Shown one piece after another: positions 43,093 to 52,981 of a stretch of DNA of 64,000 nt. The notes under the pieces were generated by a model that saw nothing but the letters and a program-made list of their open reading frames with translations, searched no databases and was not told where the DNA came from. Made by a program: the position numbers and the translations under genes. Source of the stretch: Nonlabens ulvanivorans (lineage in GTDB: Bacteria; Bacteroidota; Bacteroidia; Flavobacteriales; Flavobacteriaceae); NCBI RefSeq assembly GCF_000732625.1, contig NZ_JPJI01000032.1, positions 558,001-622,000 on the forward strand, given 5' to 3'. Positions within the stretch are counted from its first letter, which is position 1. Each line of letters opens with the position of its first letter.

Positions 43093-44205
43093 TTAGTCTA
43101 GAGTTACCATAAATTCATTTGAAAAATATGATGTATTATCATCTTCAACAATAAACTGGATGGTATAATCTCCATCTATAAAGAAATTACGGTTTAAGTT
43201 TAAGGTTAACACATTAGCATCATGGAATCCTCTTCTACCATTAACTGCCGAAGCTACTAAAGCCATTCCTTCAATCGTACAATCACCGGTTAAAGTATTT
43301 ATTGGGAAGATATCGCTAGCTAGATATGTTCTTGAAATAGTAGGGTCTACTATGTTAGTTATTTTTACATTGTAGTTATATTGATTATTGTAGTCGCTAT
43401 TTGTTGAGGTTCCTTGATCACGTAACCAGAAACGACCTCTAGGTTGTATGATTCCTCTTTTACCAGAATTTGAGCATATAGATCCAGTAAGAACACCAGA
43501 TTCAATATATGGTACGTGATTATCAATACTAAAGACACTTCTAGGTTGTGTAAGTGTATTAGTCTGTGTATCTGTTGTGATTCTAGTATATGCCTCATTA
43601 GTAAACAGACCTATTTCAAATGGGTAATTGTATTGATAATTATCTGCAGTGGTGGGAAGTATAGTTCTTACGTTTTTCCCAACCTCAAAGTCGATTTGAG
43701 TTGATGTAGCAGTTACATTTAATAATGGTACACTATCATTTTCTATGATGATATAACCACTTAAAGGTTGAGCAAAATCACCAAACTCTGTATTGCCCTC
43801 ATAAATCACTTCATAAAGATGATTTACTTCAGTATCTCTAGAAAATAAAGGGTTCCCTGGTGTATGTGTAAAACCTAGTGTTGTTACGGATAGGGTAGGA
43901 CTAGTGTAGTCTTGTCCATTTCTCGTACGTGTAAAGAACATATCATATTTAGTTCCTTTTTCTAATCCGCTAATGGTGTTAGATGACGTTTGTTGATAGT
44001 TCCCAGTACCTGATAAGGCATAACTAGTTACAGTAGTAAAATTAGGGCCACCTTCAGATGTGGTGCTCAAGGTGACACTGGTAGTCGATTTACTTTGCAC
44101 TGAAATCTGTAGGTTAGTTAGTCCACTATCTGTAGGCGAATCTTCTTCACTGCTACATGAGAATAAAACGCTTAAGACGATGAATAGGGATAATAATTTT
44201 TTCAT
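43093..44205 (-). CDS. Lipoprotein with fibronectin-III-like N-domain, unknown
   Basis: 370 residues. Lipobox FSC at about residue 17. The part after the lipobox looks like a fibronectin type III-like domain (NTISGLEKGTKYDMFFTRTRNGQDY resembles the G-L-x-x-x-T-x-Y signature, about residues 25-110). The C-terminal part is beta-rich with Asn/Thr (about 120-370). No catalytic motif seen. Surface adhesion or binding is only a guess. Confidence 0.62.
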   Translation of the reverse strand: MKKLLSLFIVLSVLFSCSSEEDSPTDSGLTNLQISVQSKSTTSVTLSTTSEGGPNFTTVTSYALSGTGNYQQTSSNTISGLEKGTKYDMFFTRTRNGQDYTSPTLSVTTLGFTHTPGNPLFSRDTEVNHLYEVIYEGNTEFGDFAQPLSGYIIIENDSVPLLNVTATSTQIDFEVGKNVRTILPTTADNYQYNYPFEIGLFTNEAYTRITTDTQTNTLTQPRSVFSIDNHVPYIESGVLTGSICSNSGKRGIIQPRGRFWLRDQGTSTNSDYNNQYNYNVKITNIVDPTISRTYLASDIFPINTLTGDCTIEGMALVASAVNGRRGFHDANVLTLNLNRNFFIDGDYTIQFIVEDDNTSYFSNEFMVTLD

Positions 44206-44296
44206 AGATTTTTTTAATTTGAGCGCGAATATACATTACAACACTCAATATGTAGGAAATCTTTTATAAGTAAGTTCTAAGAATTCTTCAAACATC

Positions 44297-44331
44297 AAAA
44301 AGGGACAGAAAATTAATTCTGTCCCTTTTTT
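44297..44331 (-). terminator. Terminator after the GIY-YIG gene
   Basis: AAAAAGGGACAGAA pairs with TTCTGTCCCTTTTT; ends in a T run. Same stem as at 43040-43065. Confidence 0.7.
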
Positions 44332-44378
44332 AGATTTTATATGACTGGTTATGAATTCGCTATTTGAAATTCGTTTTC

Positions 44379-44436
44379 AATTACTTCAGACCTCGCATTT
44401 GAGAATACAGCGAGCATTGAGGCACTCGAAATGCGG
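44379..44436. repeat. Hairpin repeat family, copy A
   Basis: Contains CAGACCTCGCATTTGAG and GCATTGAGGCACTCGAAATG, the pattern shared with copies B-D. Degenerate in its left arm. Ends six bases before the GIY-YIG stop codon. Confidence 0.75.
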
Positions 44437-44442
44437 TTTTAA

Positions 44443-44760
44443 TTACCTAATCTTTTTATAATCCTCAATATCTCGATATGCTTTAGCTAATTCAGGTAAG
44501 TCGTTAAATTTCCCTTCAATTAAAGCTTCTTTTTTTCTTCTGCTCCATCCTTGTATTTGTTTCTCTCTGTAAAAGGCTAAATCAACACGATGGTATTCTT
44601 CAAAATAGATCAAGTCCACAGGCAAACGTTTCTTGGTGTGGTTAGCTCCTTTTCCTTCTTGATGTTGATTTACTCTTAATTCAATATCTACCGTACTACC
44701 AGTATAGTAAGAACCATCGCTACATTCTAGAATATAAGTATAACCTACTTTAAAAGTCAT
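44443..44760 (-). CDS. GIY-YIG-domain endonuclease-like protein (URI type)
   Basis: 105 residues. Single GIY-YIG domain: the YTYILECSDGSYYTGST motif (about 6-22), the conserved Arg (LRVNQHQEGKG), and a Glu in the helix FYREKQIQGWSRRKKEALI. Such stand-alone domains are widespread and mostly of unknown substrate, some acting on structured or repeat DNA. It is flanked by copies A and B of a hairpin repeat family, 7 and 59 bases away. Confidence 0.85.
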   Translation of the reverse strand: MTFKVGYTYILECSDGSYYTGSTVDIELRVNQHQEGKGANHTKKRLPVDLIYFEEYHRVDLAFYREKQIQGWSRRKKEALIEGKFNDLPELAKAYRDIEDYKKIR

Positions 44761-44818
44761 TTTTAAAGATAACTAATTAACAGGTAAGTGATTAAGAAAG
44801 TGACTTATTTATAAATAA

Positions 44819-44885
44819 CCGGTCTTCGAGAACCTCAGACCTCGCTTTTGAGGATAAAACGAGCATTGAGGTTCTCGAAATGCGG
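44819..44885. repeat. Hairpin repeat family, copy B (intact)
   Basis: Perfect 13-base inverted arms TTCGAGAACCTCA (44825-44837) and TGAGGTTCTCGAA (44867-44879) with 29 bases between. Starts CCGGTC and ends ATGCGG. Located 59 bases upstream of the GIY-YIG start. The 284-base gap 44761-45044 also holds copy C and no gene. Confidence 0.8.
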
Positions 44886-44925
44886 CTATAGAGAGTACGA
44901 TGTACTGAAATATTCTTTTTAAAAT

Positions 44926-44986
44926 CCGGTCTTTGAGTGCCTCAGACCTCGCATCTGAGAATACAGCGGGCATTAAAATTTTTGAA
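44926..44986. repeat. Hairpin repeat family, copy C (right half decayed)
   Basis: Same left half as copy B (CCGGTCTTTGAGTGCCTCAGACC), but the right arm (CATTAAAATTTTTGAAAAT) has diverged. Confidence 0.7.
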
Positions 44987-45044
44987 AATATTTTTTCTTT
45001 AAAACTTTAAAACTTGTAGCTTATCTTTTGCCAAAATTTTAACA

Positions 45045-45521
45045 ATGAAAAAACTTACAATCATTGGGCTGTTGTTTTTGAGTGCTCTTTGTTATGGGCA
45101 GGAAAATGAAACTTCCATAGGTTTACATGTAGGCTACCCATTAGATACTGATGTTTCTCAGTACAACTTTGGAATCTTTGTAAACCCTATGTGGGAACTC
45201 TCAGAAGATAGTTATTTAGGTGGTTATGCTGGCCTTAATTATATCGTTCTTCAATCTGAAGATGCTGGTGGAGCAGAGTTGCCACTTGCAGATTTTGGAG
45301 CATCTTATAAATATTATTTTTTAGAATTTGTTTACGCTCAAGTAAATGGAGGAATAAGTTATAATGGACCAGAAGGGTTTTTTACAATCGCTGGATTTGC
45401 AAATCCTACTATAGGATATTCATTTAATAGTACAAACGTGTTTGTAGGCTATCGCAAACTTTTCTTTAATAACGCTAACCTTGATACCATAGAAATAGGT
45501 ATCTCATTTAAACCATTTTAA
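45045..45521 (+). CDS. Small outer-membrane barrel-type protein, unknown
   Basis: 158 residues with signal peptide (about 1-18, ending CYGQ). Alternating strands with Gly/Tyr and a C-terminal aromatic end (IGISFKPF). It is followed after two bases by the next secreted protein gene on the same strand, likely co-transcribed. No named family recognised; porin-like is the best description. Confidence 0.6.
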   Translation: MKKLTIIGLLFLSALCYGQENETSIGLHVGYPLDTDVSQYNFGIFVNPMWELSEDSYLGGYAGLNYIVLQSEDAGGAELPLADFGASYKYYFLEFVYAQVNGGISYNGPEGFFTIAGFANPTIGYSFNSTNVFVGYRKLFFNNANLDTIEIGISFKPF

Positions 45522-45523
45522 AA

Positions 45524-47077
45524 ATGATAAAAACAATAACCATTTTAACGATGTCATTATGTTCATTAATGGCATTTTCACAAATTGCACCAGAGCTTAT
45601 TGTGAGTAAACCTGTAGAGGTGAAAAAGTCCACAAATCAAATAGTCTACGGTACTGAAGATGATCAAGGTAATACCATTATTTTAATGAATAATTTTGAA
45701 GGTGGAGTTCAGTTTATGGTAAAGCTTGATGAGAACATAAATGTTATGAAAGCTGATGCTTTAAAGGCTAAAAGAAAAGAAAATGTTATTAGTGACATTA
45801 GATTTAATAGTAATAAATTGGAGGCTTTAGTAGATACAGAGAAGACTTTTGTAACGGCCTCTTTTGATGTTAGTAAAAACGAATTCAATATTCCAAAATA
45901 TAAGGTTTTTAAGTCGTTAAATGCCATTATTAATCCTAACGCAACAATATTTTCTCCAAATAAAGAATACTATTTGAAATCTTATCGTACAGCAAAAGGT
46001 AGAAAGCCGTTAAAGGATAAACGAAATTTTGTAATCGGAGATAAGGAATGGAATGAATTGGAAGTTAAAACAATAACTAGCGACTTACCGCCTGAGTTTT
46101 ATGAGGGTTTTACATTCTATCAGACATCTTCCATTTTAGACGATAAAACTGTTATTATGCAGTCTATTCCGCATTTCATAAAAGAAATTAAAGGAAAATC
46201 ATCAAGAAAAAGCAGAAATTTGAAAAAAAATCTACCTCGTGAGATTAAATTTAATTTTTTACCTCCTAATAGTAATGAGGCTTCTAAGACTCTTTATTTA
46301 GGTAGTGATTCAAGGGCTATTATTAGTTCAAATTATATTACTGATAAAGAAAACTTGTATGCAGTTTCAATCACTCAAGAGTTTTCATTTGAAGAAGGCT
46401 TGTTAGATAAATCGTTTATCCAAGTGGATAAGATTTCTTTTTCTACTAAAGAAGTGATTGATACAAAAGAATATGAAATTGAAAAAAGCACTGGAGAATT
46501 CTTCGTTAATGTTATAAAAACTATAACAAAAGATGATTCAGGTTCAATCAAATTTGTTGCAGAGCATATTTACTCAGGAAACTTTTTTAATGATGCAATT
46601 TATGACAATCTAAAATATGAAGGCCATGGAGATGTTTTAATAGGTGAAATAACTAATAATAAATCTAATTTTTATTACCTAGATAGAAAAATGAAAAATG
46701 AGGTGATCCAAAAAATAAAAGGTGCTGGTTCAAGATTCACTTCTGGTGTGTTTTCATTTGAGAAAAACAATGAATTATATGTTTTATTAAATAGTGGAAA
46801 TTTCAGTGAGATTGATAAGAATAATTTCACAGCTAATTACTTAGATAGCGCCAGTCAAAAAATAAGAGATAAAAAAGGAATAGGAGCTTTGTTGAAAAAC
46901 ATCAAATCCCAAGCCTATGTTTTTAAACTTGGAGCCAATGGTTTAGAATATGAGGCTATTGAAAAGAATTATGATAACAATCTAGCCTTTGAGAAAGCAT
47001 ATTTAAATGAAAAAGGTGAAGTAATCGTCGCCACAGGAGAATGGAATTCTAAACAGTTTGTGAAGATGAAATTCTAA
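45524..47077 (+). CDS. Large secreted protein of unknown function
   Basis: 517 residues with signal peptide (about 1-19, ending AFSQ). Beta-rich with repeated strand-turn segments (for example NTIILMNNFEGGVQFMVKLDENINVMKAD), possibly a propeller-like fold, but no repeat motif is clean enough to name. No membrane helix afterwards. Co-oriented with the barrel protein two bases upstream. A terminator follows. Confidence 0.6.
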   Translation: MIKTITILTMSLCSLMAFSQIAPELIVSKPVEVKKSTNQIVYGTEDDQGNTIILMNNFEGGVQFMVKLDENINVMKADALKAKRKENVISDIRFNSNKLEALVDTEKTFVTASFDVSKNEFNIPKYKVFKSLNAIINPNATIFSPNKEYYLKSYRTAKGRKPLKDKRNFVIGDKEWNELEVKTITSDLPPEFYEGFTFYQTSSILDDKTVIMQSIPHFIKEIKGKSSRKSRNLKKNLPREIKFNFLPPNSNEASKTLYLGSDSRAIISSNYITDKENLYAVSITQEFSFEEGLLDKSFIQVDKISFSTKEVIDTKEYEIEKSTGEFFVNVIKTITKDDSGSIKFVAEHIYSGNFFNDAIYDNLKYEGHGDVLIGEITNNKSNFYYLDRKMKNEVIQKIKGAGSRFTSGVFSFEKNNELYVLLNSGNFSEIDKNNFTANYLDSASQKIRDKKGIGALLKNIKSQAYVFKLGANGLEYEAIEKNYDNNLAFEKAYLNEKGEVIVATGEWNSKQFVKMKF

Positions 47078-47104
47078 GTAGAATCAATTTAGTTTATACC
47101 AAAA

Positions 47105-47134
47105 AAAACCGCATCGAGAGATGCGGTTTTTTGT
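47105..47134 (+). terminator. Terminator after the 517-aa protein gene
   Basis: AACCGCATC (47107-47115) pairs with GATGCGGTT (47120-47128), four-base loop, T run. Confidence 0.88.
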
Positions 47135-47153
47135 ATTTAGTATATTTAGAAAT

Positions 47154-47242
47154 CGGTCTTCGAGAACCTTAGACCTCGCTTTTGAGTTTACAGCGAGCAT
47201 TGAGGTGGTCACTGAGCTTGACGAAGTACTCTCGAAATGCGG
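47154..47242. repeat. Hairpin repeat family, copy D (with insert)
   Basis: Same ends as copy B, but about 22 extra bases around GTCACTGAGCTTGACGAAG are inserted in the right half. Lies between the terminator and the lepA 3' end. Confidence 0.75.
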
Positions 47243-47262
47243 AATTTGTAATACGCTCTTAA

Positions 47263-49062
47263 TTAATCATTCAATTTCAACACTGCCATAAATGCCTGTT
47301 GAGGTATCTCTACATTACCTACCTGGCGCATACGTTTTTTACCTTTCTTTTGTTTCTCTAGAAGCTTACGTTTACGAGAGATATCACCACCATAACATTT
47401 TGCCGTAACGTCTTTACGTAGGGCTTTAATAGTTTCACGAGCAATAATTTTTGCTCCTACAGCAGCTTGAACAGGTATATCAAATTGTTGTCTAGGGATG
47501 AGTTCACGCAGCTTTTCTACCATCTTTTTACCTATGGTATAAGCATTGTCAGCATGTATTAAGGCACTTAAAGCATCTACAGGTTGTGCATTTAAAAGAA
47601 CATCTAATCTTACAAGTTTAGAAACACGCATTCCTATAGGCGCATAGTCAAATGATGCATAACCTTTAGAAACGGTTTTTAAACGATCATAGAAATCAAA
47701 AACAATCTCGGCCAGTGGCATGTCAAAGGTAAGTTCAACACGCTCTGTAGTTAAGTATGTTTGATTAGTAACTATACCACGTTTTTCAATACATAAAGAC
47801 ATCACATTACCTACAAAATCTGATTTTGTAATAATTGTTGCTTTAATATATGGTTCTTCAACTCTATTTAAAGTAGAAGGTTCTGGTAAATCACTTGGGT
47901 TATTAACGATGATGCGAGCATCAGGTTCTTTATTAGTATAAGCATAATAAGAAACGTTAGGCACAGTTGTGATAACAGTCATATTGAACTCTCGTTCTAG
48001 ACGTTCTTGAATGATTTCTAAGTGTAACATACCTAAAAACCCACAACGGAATCCAAAACCAAGTGCAGCACTACTTTCTGCTGCAAACACCAAAGATGCG
48101 TCGTTTAACTGTAGTTTTTCCATACTAGAACGTAAGTCTTCATAGTCGTCAGTATCTACTGGATAAATACCGGCAAAAACCATAGGCTTAACGTCTTCAA
48201 AACCTTCAATCGGATTTGTAGTAGGGTTTGAATGATCTGTTATAGTATCACCTACCTTTACTTCTTTAGCCTCTTTAATACCGGTAATTAAGTAACCTAC
48301 ATCACCAGCTTTTATTTCTTTTTTAGGAACTTGATTCAATTTCAAAGTACCTATTTCATCAGCATAATAACTCTCGCCAGTAGCGACAAATTTGATGTGT
48401 TGTCCTTTTTTTATAGTTCCATTAATAACCCTAAAAATAGTCTCTACACCACGGAACTGGTTGTATTGTGAGTCAAAAACTAAAGCCTGTAACGGCTCAT
48501 CAACATTACCAGTAGGTGCGGGAACACGTTCTATAATTGCGTCTAGAATATCTTGAATCCCTAGACCTGTTTTTGCACTAGCAGGTATTACTTCACTAGG
48601 ATCACATCCTAATAAATCAACGATATCATCTGTTACCTCTTCTACGTTTGCACTAGGTAAATCTACTTTATTAAGTACAGGTATGATTTCTAAATCATTT
48701 TCTAGTGCTAGATAAAGGTTAGAGATTGTTTGTGCTTGGATACTTTGCGCAGCATCAACAATTAAAAGAGCGCCTTCACAAGCTGCAATTGATCGTGAAA
48801 CCTCATAAGAGAAATCTACGTGACCTGGTGTATCTATCAGGTTAAGAATGTATTGCTCACCATCAGGTGCAGTATAATCCATTTGAATCGCATGCGATTT
48901 TATCGTTATACCGCGCTCACGTTCTAGATCCATATTGTCTAGTAATTGTGCTTGCGATTCACGTTTTGTAACCGTATGGGTAGCATCTAACAGTCTGTCT
49001 GCCAGTGTGCTTTTACCGTGGTCAATGTGTGCGATGATACAAAAATTGCGTATGTTCTTCAT
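47263..49062 (-). CDS. lepA: Elongation factor 4 (LepA)
   Basis: Ribosome-associated GTPase that promotes back-translocation or stabilises stalled ribosomes; 599 residues, normal length. GTPase motifs [15 protein letters not shown] (residues about 9-23), [17 protein letters not shown] and NKVDLP are present, and the C-terminal LepA-specific region ends with [18 protein letters not shown] -7 element is at 49082-49089. Confidence 0.97.
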   Translation of the reverse strand: MKNIRNFCIIAHIDHGKSTLADRLLDATHTVTKRESQAQLLDNMDLERERGITIKSHAIQMDYTAPDGEQYILNLIDTPGHVDFSYEVSRSIAACEGALLIVDAAQSIQAQTISNLYLALENDLEIIPVLNKVDLPSANVEEVTDDIVDLLGCDPSEVIPASAKTGLGIQDILDAIIERVPAPTGNVDEPLQALVFDSQYNQFRGVETIFRVINGTIKKGQHIKFVATGESYYADEIGTLKLNQVPKKEIKAGDVGYLITGIKEAKEVKVGDTITDHSNPTTNPIEGFEDVKPMVFAGIYPVDTDDYEDLRSSMEKLQLNDASLVFAAESSAALGFGFRCGFLGMLHLEIIQERLEREFNMTVITTVPNVSYYAYTNKEPDARIIVNNPSDLPEPSTLNRVEEPYIKATIITKSDFVGNVMSLCIEKRGIVTNQTYLTTERVELTFDMPLAEIVFDFYDRLKTVSKGYASFDYAPIGMRVSKLVRLDVLLNAQPVDALSALIHADNAYTIGKKMVEKLRELIPRQQFDIPVQAAVGAKIIARETIKALRKDVTAKCYGGDISRKRKLLEKQKKGKKRMRQVGNVEIPQQAFMAVLKLND

Positions 49063-49081
49063 AGTCCGTTAAATACTGCTG

Positions 49082-49089
49082 CAAATATA
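49082..49089 (-). promoter_or_regulatory. Promoter -7 element of lepA
   Basis: TATATTTG on the minus strand, 19 bases before the lepA ATG. Confidence 0.5.
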
Positions 49090-49152
49090 ATCTAATTCCT
49101 TGCCCAATTTTTTAAGGAGCTTTCCTATTTTAGAGGCTCTTTTATTTATTGC

Positions 49153-51564
49153 ATGAAACTGATATCCATTTTATTACTATTCACTTCTTTAAGTACGTTT
49201 GCTCAAATTAATCTTACAGGTAACCTTATCGATTCTGACGGTGCTCCCATTGCTTTTGCAAATGTGGTGCTTCTCGATGTAGAAGAGGGAACTTTTAAAT
49301 ACGGTACTTCAACTGATGAGACAGGAAACTTTTCTTTCCCTAATGTAATTAACGGCGATTATAATTTCAATGCCTCTTTTGTGGGTTATGTTACGCTTTC
49401 GCGAAAGCTGACTCTACAAAAAAACACTGCTCTTAACAATCTCACCTTAGAAACAGATGCTGCGCAACTAGACGCTGTAACAATCATCGCAGAGAAACCA
49501 ACTATAGAGCGCAAGTCTGATCGTCTTATTTTTAATGTTGAAAACACAACCTTAAGCACAGGAAATGCATCACAGATTTTACAATCTACACCAGGAGTGT
49601 TTGAAATGAATGGTACTTATACTGTAAAAGGTAGTGTAGCCCAAGTGTACATTAATAACAAACGTGTCTATTTAAGTAATGAAGAATTAGAACAATTATT
49701 AAGTGGATATAGCGGTGAGAACGTAAAAAGTGTTGAAGTTATTCATAATCCACCTGCTCTATATGATGCAGAAGGTGGCGCAGTAATTAATATCGTTACT
49801 AGTAAGAACGTCTCATTAGGCTATAAGGGCTCGTTAACGGGCAAGTATGAAATTGACACTTTTGCAAAATATAATATCGGTACCAGTCAGTATTATAAAA
49901 ATAACTGGCTTAACGTGTACGCAAATTATAATTTTAATCCACGTAAAGACTTGACTCTCGAAGAATCTCAAGTAGGTTTTTTTAATAATGATGGAACAAG
50001 AAGCTCTCGCTGGTTTACTGATTTAAATAGTGTCTCACGCAGTCAGTCACATGCATTCAATACCATTATAGATATCAATATTAATGAGAAAAACAGCTTA
50101 TCTATTTTAGGTTATCTAGGATTAGACAATGGTAGAGAGGTAGATACGGATGTGAACACCTTAATCTTACCACAAGGAGGAACTATGTTTAGTGGTTTTA
50201 ATACGGATTCTAGTACGGGACGCGATGCCACTATCGGTTCTCTTAACTTAGGATGGATTAACATTATGAATGATAATGGCGGTACATTAAGTGTGGAAGG
50301 AAGTTACTTTTTTACTGAAGTAGACAATGGGCAAGACTTTTTCAGCACATTTTTTGATGACACGCAAACTACATCTAGTACAAACAGTTTCAATACCGTA
50401 GGTTTTCAAGATATAAATATATTTACTGCAAAAGCAGATTACCTTAATCAGATCGGTGCTTATTCACTATCTGCTGGATTAAAATATTCTGATATTTCAT
50501 CTCAGAGTAAACAAGATTTTTTTGATACCAATATGGGTAGTAGTATAGACCCGTCACTATCAGACAACTATTCTTATGATGAGCATATTTATGCAGCATA
50601 TGCGCAATTAGAAAGAGAATGGACTAAATGGTCTTTTACCGGAGGATTAAGATTAGAACAAACAGATGTCGTGGGAGATAGTGAAACTTTAGGCTTAGTT
50701 AATTCTCAAAATTACCTCGGCTTTTTTCCTAATATATCGGTTACTCATAATCTTAATGAAAAGAATGATTTATCGTTAAGTTACAAACGCTCTATTGAAA
50801 GACCTAGGTATGGTGATTTAAATCCATTTAATAATTTTATAAATGATAATAATATAGAGTCTGGTAACCCTAATTTACAACCAGCCTTTACTAATAAAGT
50901 AACACTAGGGTGGACATACGACTATGAGTTATTTGTAGATGCTTACTACATTTATACTAAAGGTATTTTAGATAATTTACCTTTTCAAAATAATAATACA
51001 AACGTGTTGACCACACAAAGCGCTAATCTGAATTATGAATTTCAATATAGTGTTGATGCAACACTTATAAAATATCCTACTGAAAAGTGGACTTCTTTAA
51101 CAAGTGTAAGTGCTTTTTATATGGAAAATGAATTTAAAGCCATACAATCAATTAGTGAGAACCAAAGATTAAATACTACAGGATTTTTTATTCAAACACA
51201 GAATTTATTTGAGCTTTCTAAGGATGGCACATTAAATATGTTGATAGAAGCAGATTATATTACTAGCATTCTTTTCGGTTCATACAAATATGAGAATATG
51301 CTAGCCAGTAGTATAGGCTTTTCAAAAAGATTATGGAATGATAGAGCTATATTAACTGCAAAGTATAGTGATATATTTCTTTCACAAAACCAGCCTTTTG
51401 TAAGTCGGTATGCAAATCAAGATAATCGCGTGTTAACCATTCCAGAAACTCAATTATTTACTATAGGATTTACTTATAAATTTGGAAACTTTAGATTAGA
51501 TAATCGAGAGCCAGAAGCTTCAGAAGAATTAGAACGTACTGGTAAAAAAACTAAAGGGTTATAA
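49153..51564 (+). CDS. Outer-membrane receptor-like beta-barrel with carboxypeptidase-like N-domain
   Basis: 803 residues. Signal peptide (about 1-17), carboxypeptidase-regulatory-like domain (about 19-105), plug-like part (about 110-220, GNASQILQSTPGVFEMNG) and a large barrel (OMP_b-brl_3-type) to the C-terminus. Few features allow a substrate assignment and no adjacent SusD gene exists, so it is not a polysaccharide locus pair. A one-mismatch palindrome copy is read as LSRKL near residue 83. Confidence 0.82.
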   Translation: MKLISILLLFTSLSTFAQINLTGNLIDSDGAPIAFANVVLLDVEEGTFKYGTSTDETGNFSFPNVINGDYNFNASFVGYVTLSRKLTLQKNTALNNLTLETDAAQLDAVTIIAEKPTIERKSDRLIFNVENTTLSTGNASQILQSTPGVFEMNGTYTVKGSVAQVYINNKRVYLSNEELEQLLSGYSGENVKSVEVIHNPPALYDAEGGAVINIVTSKNVSLGYKGSLTGKYEIDTFAKYNIGTSQYYKNNWLNVYANYNFNPRKDLTLEESQVGFFNNDGTRSSRWFTDLNSVSRSQSHAFNTIIDININEKNSLSILGYLGLDNGREVDTDVNTLILPQGGTMFSGFNTDSSTGRDATIGSLNLGWINIMNDNGGTLSVEGSYFFTEVDNGQDFFSTFFDDTQTTSSTNSFNTVGFQDINIFTAKADYLNQIGAYSLSAGLKYSDISSQSKQDFFDTNMGSSIDPSLSDNYSYDEHIYAAYAQLEREWTKWSFTGGLRLEQTDVVGDSETLGLVNSQNYLGFFPNISVTHNLNEKNDLSLSYKRSIERPRYGDLNPFNNFINDNNIESGNPNLQPAFTNKVTLGWTYDYELFVDAYYIYTKGILDNLPFQNNNTNVLTTQSANLNYEFQYSVDATLIKYPTEKWTSLTSVSAFYMENEFKAIQSISENQRLNTTGFFIQTQNLFELSKDGTLNMLIEADYITSILFGSYKYENMLASSIGFSKRLWNDRAILTAKYSDIFLSQNQPFVSRYANQDNRVLTIPETQLFTIGFTYKFGNFRLDNREPEASEELERTGKKTKGL
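49394..49409. repeat. 16-bp palindrome copy 11 (one mismatch, in barrel receptor)
   Basis: CGCTTTCGCGAAAGCT, last base changed; translated in the LSRK frame. Confidence 0.85.
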
Positions 51565-51603
51565 AACGCATTAATTCTCTTCAATTCAAATTAGATTATA
51601 CCT

Positions 51604-51611
51604 TATTTTTG
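51604..51611 (+). promoter_or_regulatory. Promoter -7 element of dus (four bases before ATG)
   Basis: TATTTTTG ends four bases before the ATG at 51616. Confidence 0.5.
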
Positions 51612-51615
51612 CAAC

Positions 51616-52614
51616 ATGCCTAAAATAGGAGATATACAATTACCCGATTTCCCACTACTACTTGCACCTATGGAAGATGTAAGTGATCCACCTTTCCGCG
51701 CACTTTGTAAAGAAAATGGAGCAGACGTGGTCTACACAGAATTCATATCTAGTGAAGGATTGATACGTGATGCCGCAAAAAGCACCATGAAACTAGATAT
51801 CTATGAGGCAGAGCGTCCTGTAGGAATCCAGATTTTTGGTGCAAACCTAGACTCGATGTTACAGTCTGTAGAAATCGTAGAACGTACTAAACCAGATATT
51901 ATAGATATCAACTTCGGTTGTCCAGTGAAAAAAGTAGTTTCTCGTGGTGCTGGAGCTGGGATATTAAAAGATATAGATCTTATGGTATCTCTTACAGCTG
52001 CCATGGTAAAACATACGGATTTACCTATTACGGTAAAGACTAGACTAGGCTGGGACGACGACTCTATAAAAATTGTTGAGGTTGCAGAGCGTTTACAAGA
52101 TGTAGGTATTAAAGCAATATCTATTCATGGCCGCACACGTGCCCAAATGTATAAAGGAAATGCAGACTGGAAACCTATTGCAGCTGTAAAGAATAATCCT
52201 CGCATGCACATTCCAGTTTTTGGTAATGGAGATGTAAATACTCCAGAACGTGCTTTAGAAATGCGTGACGATTATGGACTGGATGGTGCTATGATAGGTC
52301 GTGCCAGCATAGGTTATCCATGGTTTTTTAGAGAAGTAAAGCACTTTTTTGAGACTGGAGAGCATATGGCAAAACCAACTATGCAAGAGCGTGTAGAGGT
52401 CGCAAGACGTCATTTAGAAATGTCTATAGCTTGGAAAGGAGAAACTTTAGGTGTCTTTGAAACCAGACGTCATTATACTAACTATTTTAAAGGAATTCCT
52501 AATTTTAAAGAATACCGAATGAAAATGGTTACCAGTGATGACTCTAAAGGTGTTTTTGACACCTTTAATGAAGTACTCGATAAGTTTGGCAACCATAGAT
52601 TTGATTATAGATAA
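51616..52614 (+). CDS. dusB: tRNA-dihydrouridine synthase (DusB type)
   Basis: FMN enzyme reducing uridine to dihydrouridine in tRNA; 332 residues. TIM-barrel start LAPMEDVSDPPFRALCKENGAD, catalytic Cys at about residue 102 in NFGCPVKKVVSRGAGAG, and the HGRTRAQMYKGNADW motif, followed by a C-terminal helical domain. Followed by a palindromic terminator. Confidence 0.92.
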   Translation: MPKIGDIQLPDFPLLLAPMEDVSDPPFRALCKENGADVVYTEFISSEGLIRDAAKSTMKLDIYEAERPVGIQIFGANLDSMLQSVEIVERTKPDIIDINFGCPVKKVVSRGAGAGILKDIDLMVSLTAAMVKHTDLPITVKTRLGWDDDSIKIVEVAERLQDVGIKAISIHGRTRAQMYKGNADWKPIAAVKNNPRMHIPVFGNGDVNTPERALEMRDDYGLDGAMIGRASIGYPWFFREVKHFFETGEHMAKPTMQERVEVARRHLEMSIAWKGETLGVFETRRHYTNYFKGIPNFKEYRMKMVTSDDSKGVFDTFNEVLDKFGNHRFDYR

Positions 52615-52627
52615 GAATTAATTAAAT

Positions 52628-52664
52628 AAAAAGGGTTCTATTTAAATAGAACCCTTTTTATTTG
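52628..52664. terminator. Bidirectional intrinsic terminator
   Basis: A perfect 16-base inverted repeat (52628-52643 with 52644-52659) built on AAGGGTTCTATTT, with T tail; likely a smaller loop in practice. Shared with the convergent 66-aa gene. Confidence 0.82.
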
Positions 52665-52687
52665 AAACACATAATAGATATACGTTT

Positions 52688-52888
52688 TTATTGAATTTGA
52701 TCAGGACGTCTTATATGTGCAGAGTTTGAACAATTTGAATCATGACAATTCATGCGATGAAGTACTTTTTTCTTATCGATGTTCTTAGATTGTGGCGTAT
52801 TAACTGTGGTGTTTTCATTTCCTGACGCAGCTATAGCAACACTAAACATAAAAAGTAATGGTAATAAGACTAGTTTTAAATTTTTCAT
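52688..52888 (-). CDS. Small secreted protein with Cys pair, unknown
   Basis: 66 residues. Signal peptide (about 1-21, ending AIAAS). The rest is polar with two Cys and two His in HRMNCHDSNCSNSAHI. No family recognised; metal or disulfide binding is possible. It is short, so confidence is moderate. Confidence 0.5.
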   Translation of the reverse strand: MKNLKLVLLPLLFMFSVAIAASGNENTTVNTPQSKNIDKKKVLHRMNCHDSNCSNSAHIRRPDQIQ

Positions 52889-52981
52889 TGAAGAGATTTA
52901 GTGATTAATGCTAAATATAGATTTTTTCTGACAGAAAAACCTTCAATCAGTCTCATTCTTTTAATTACTAGGCCTATTGGA

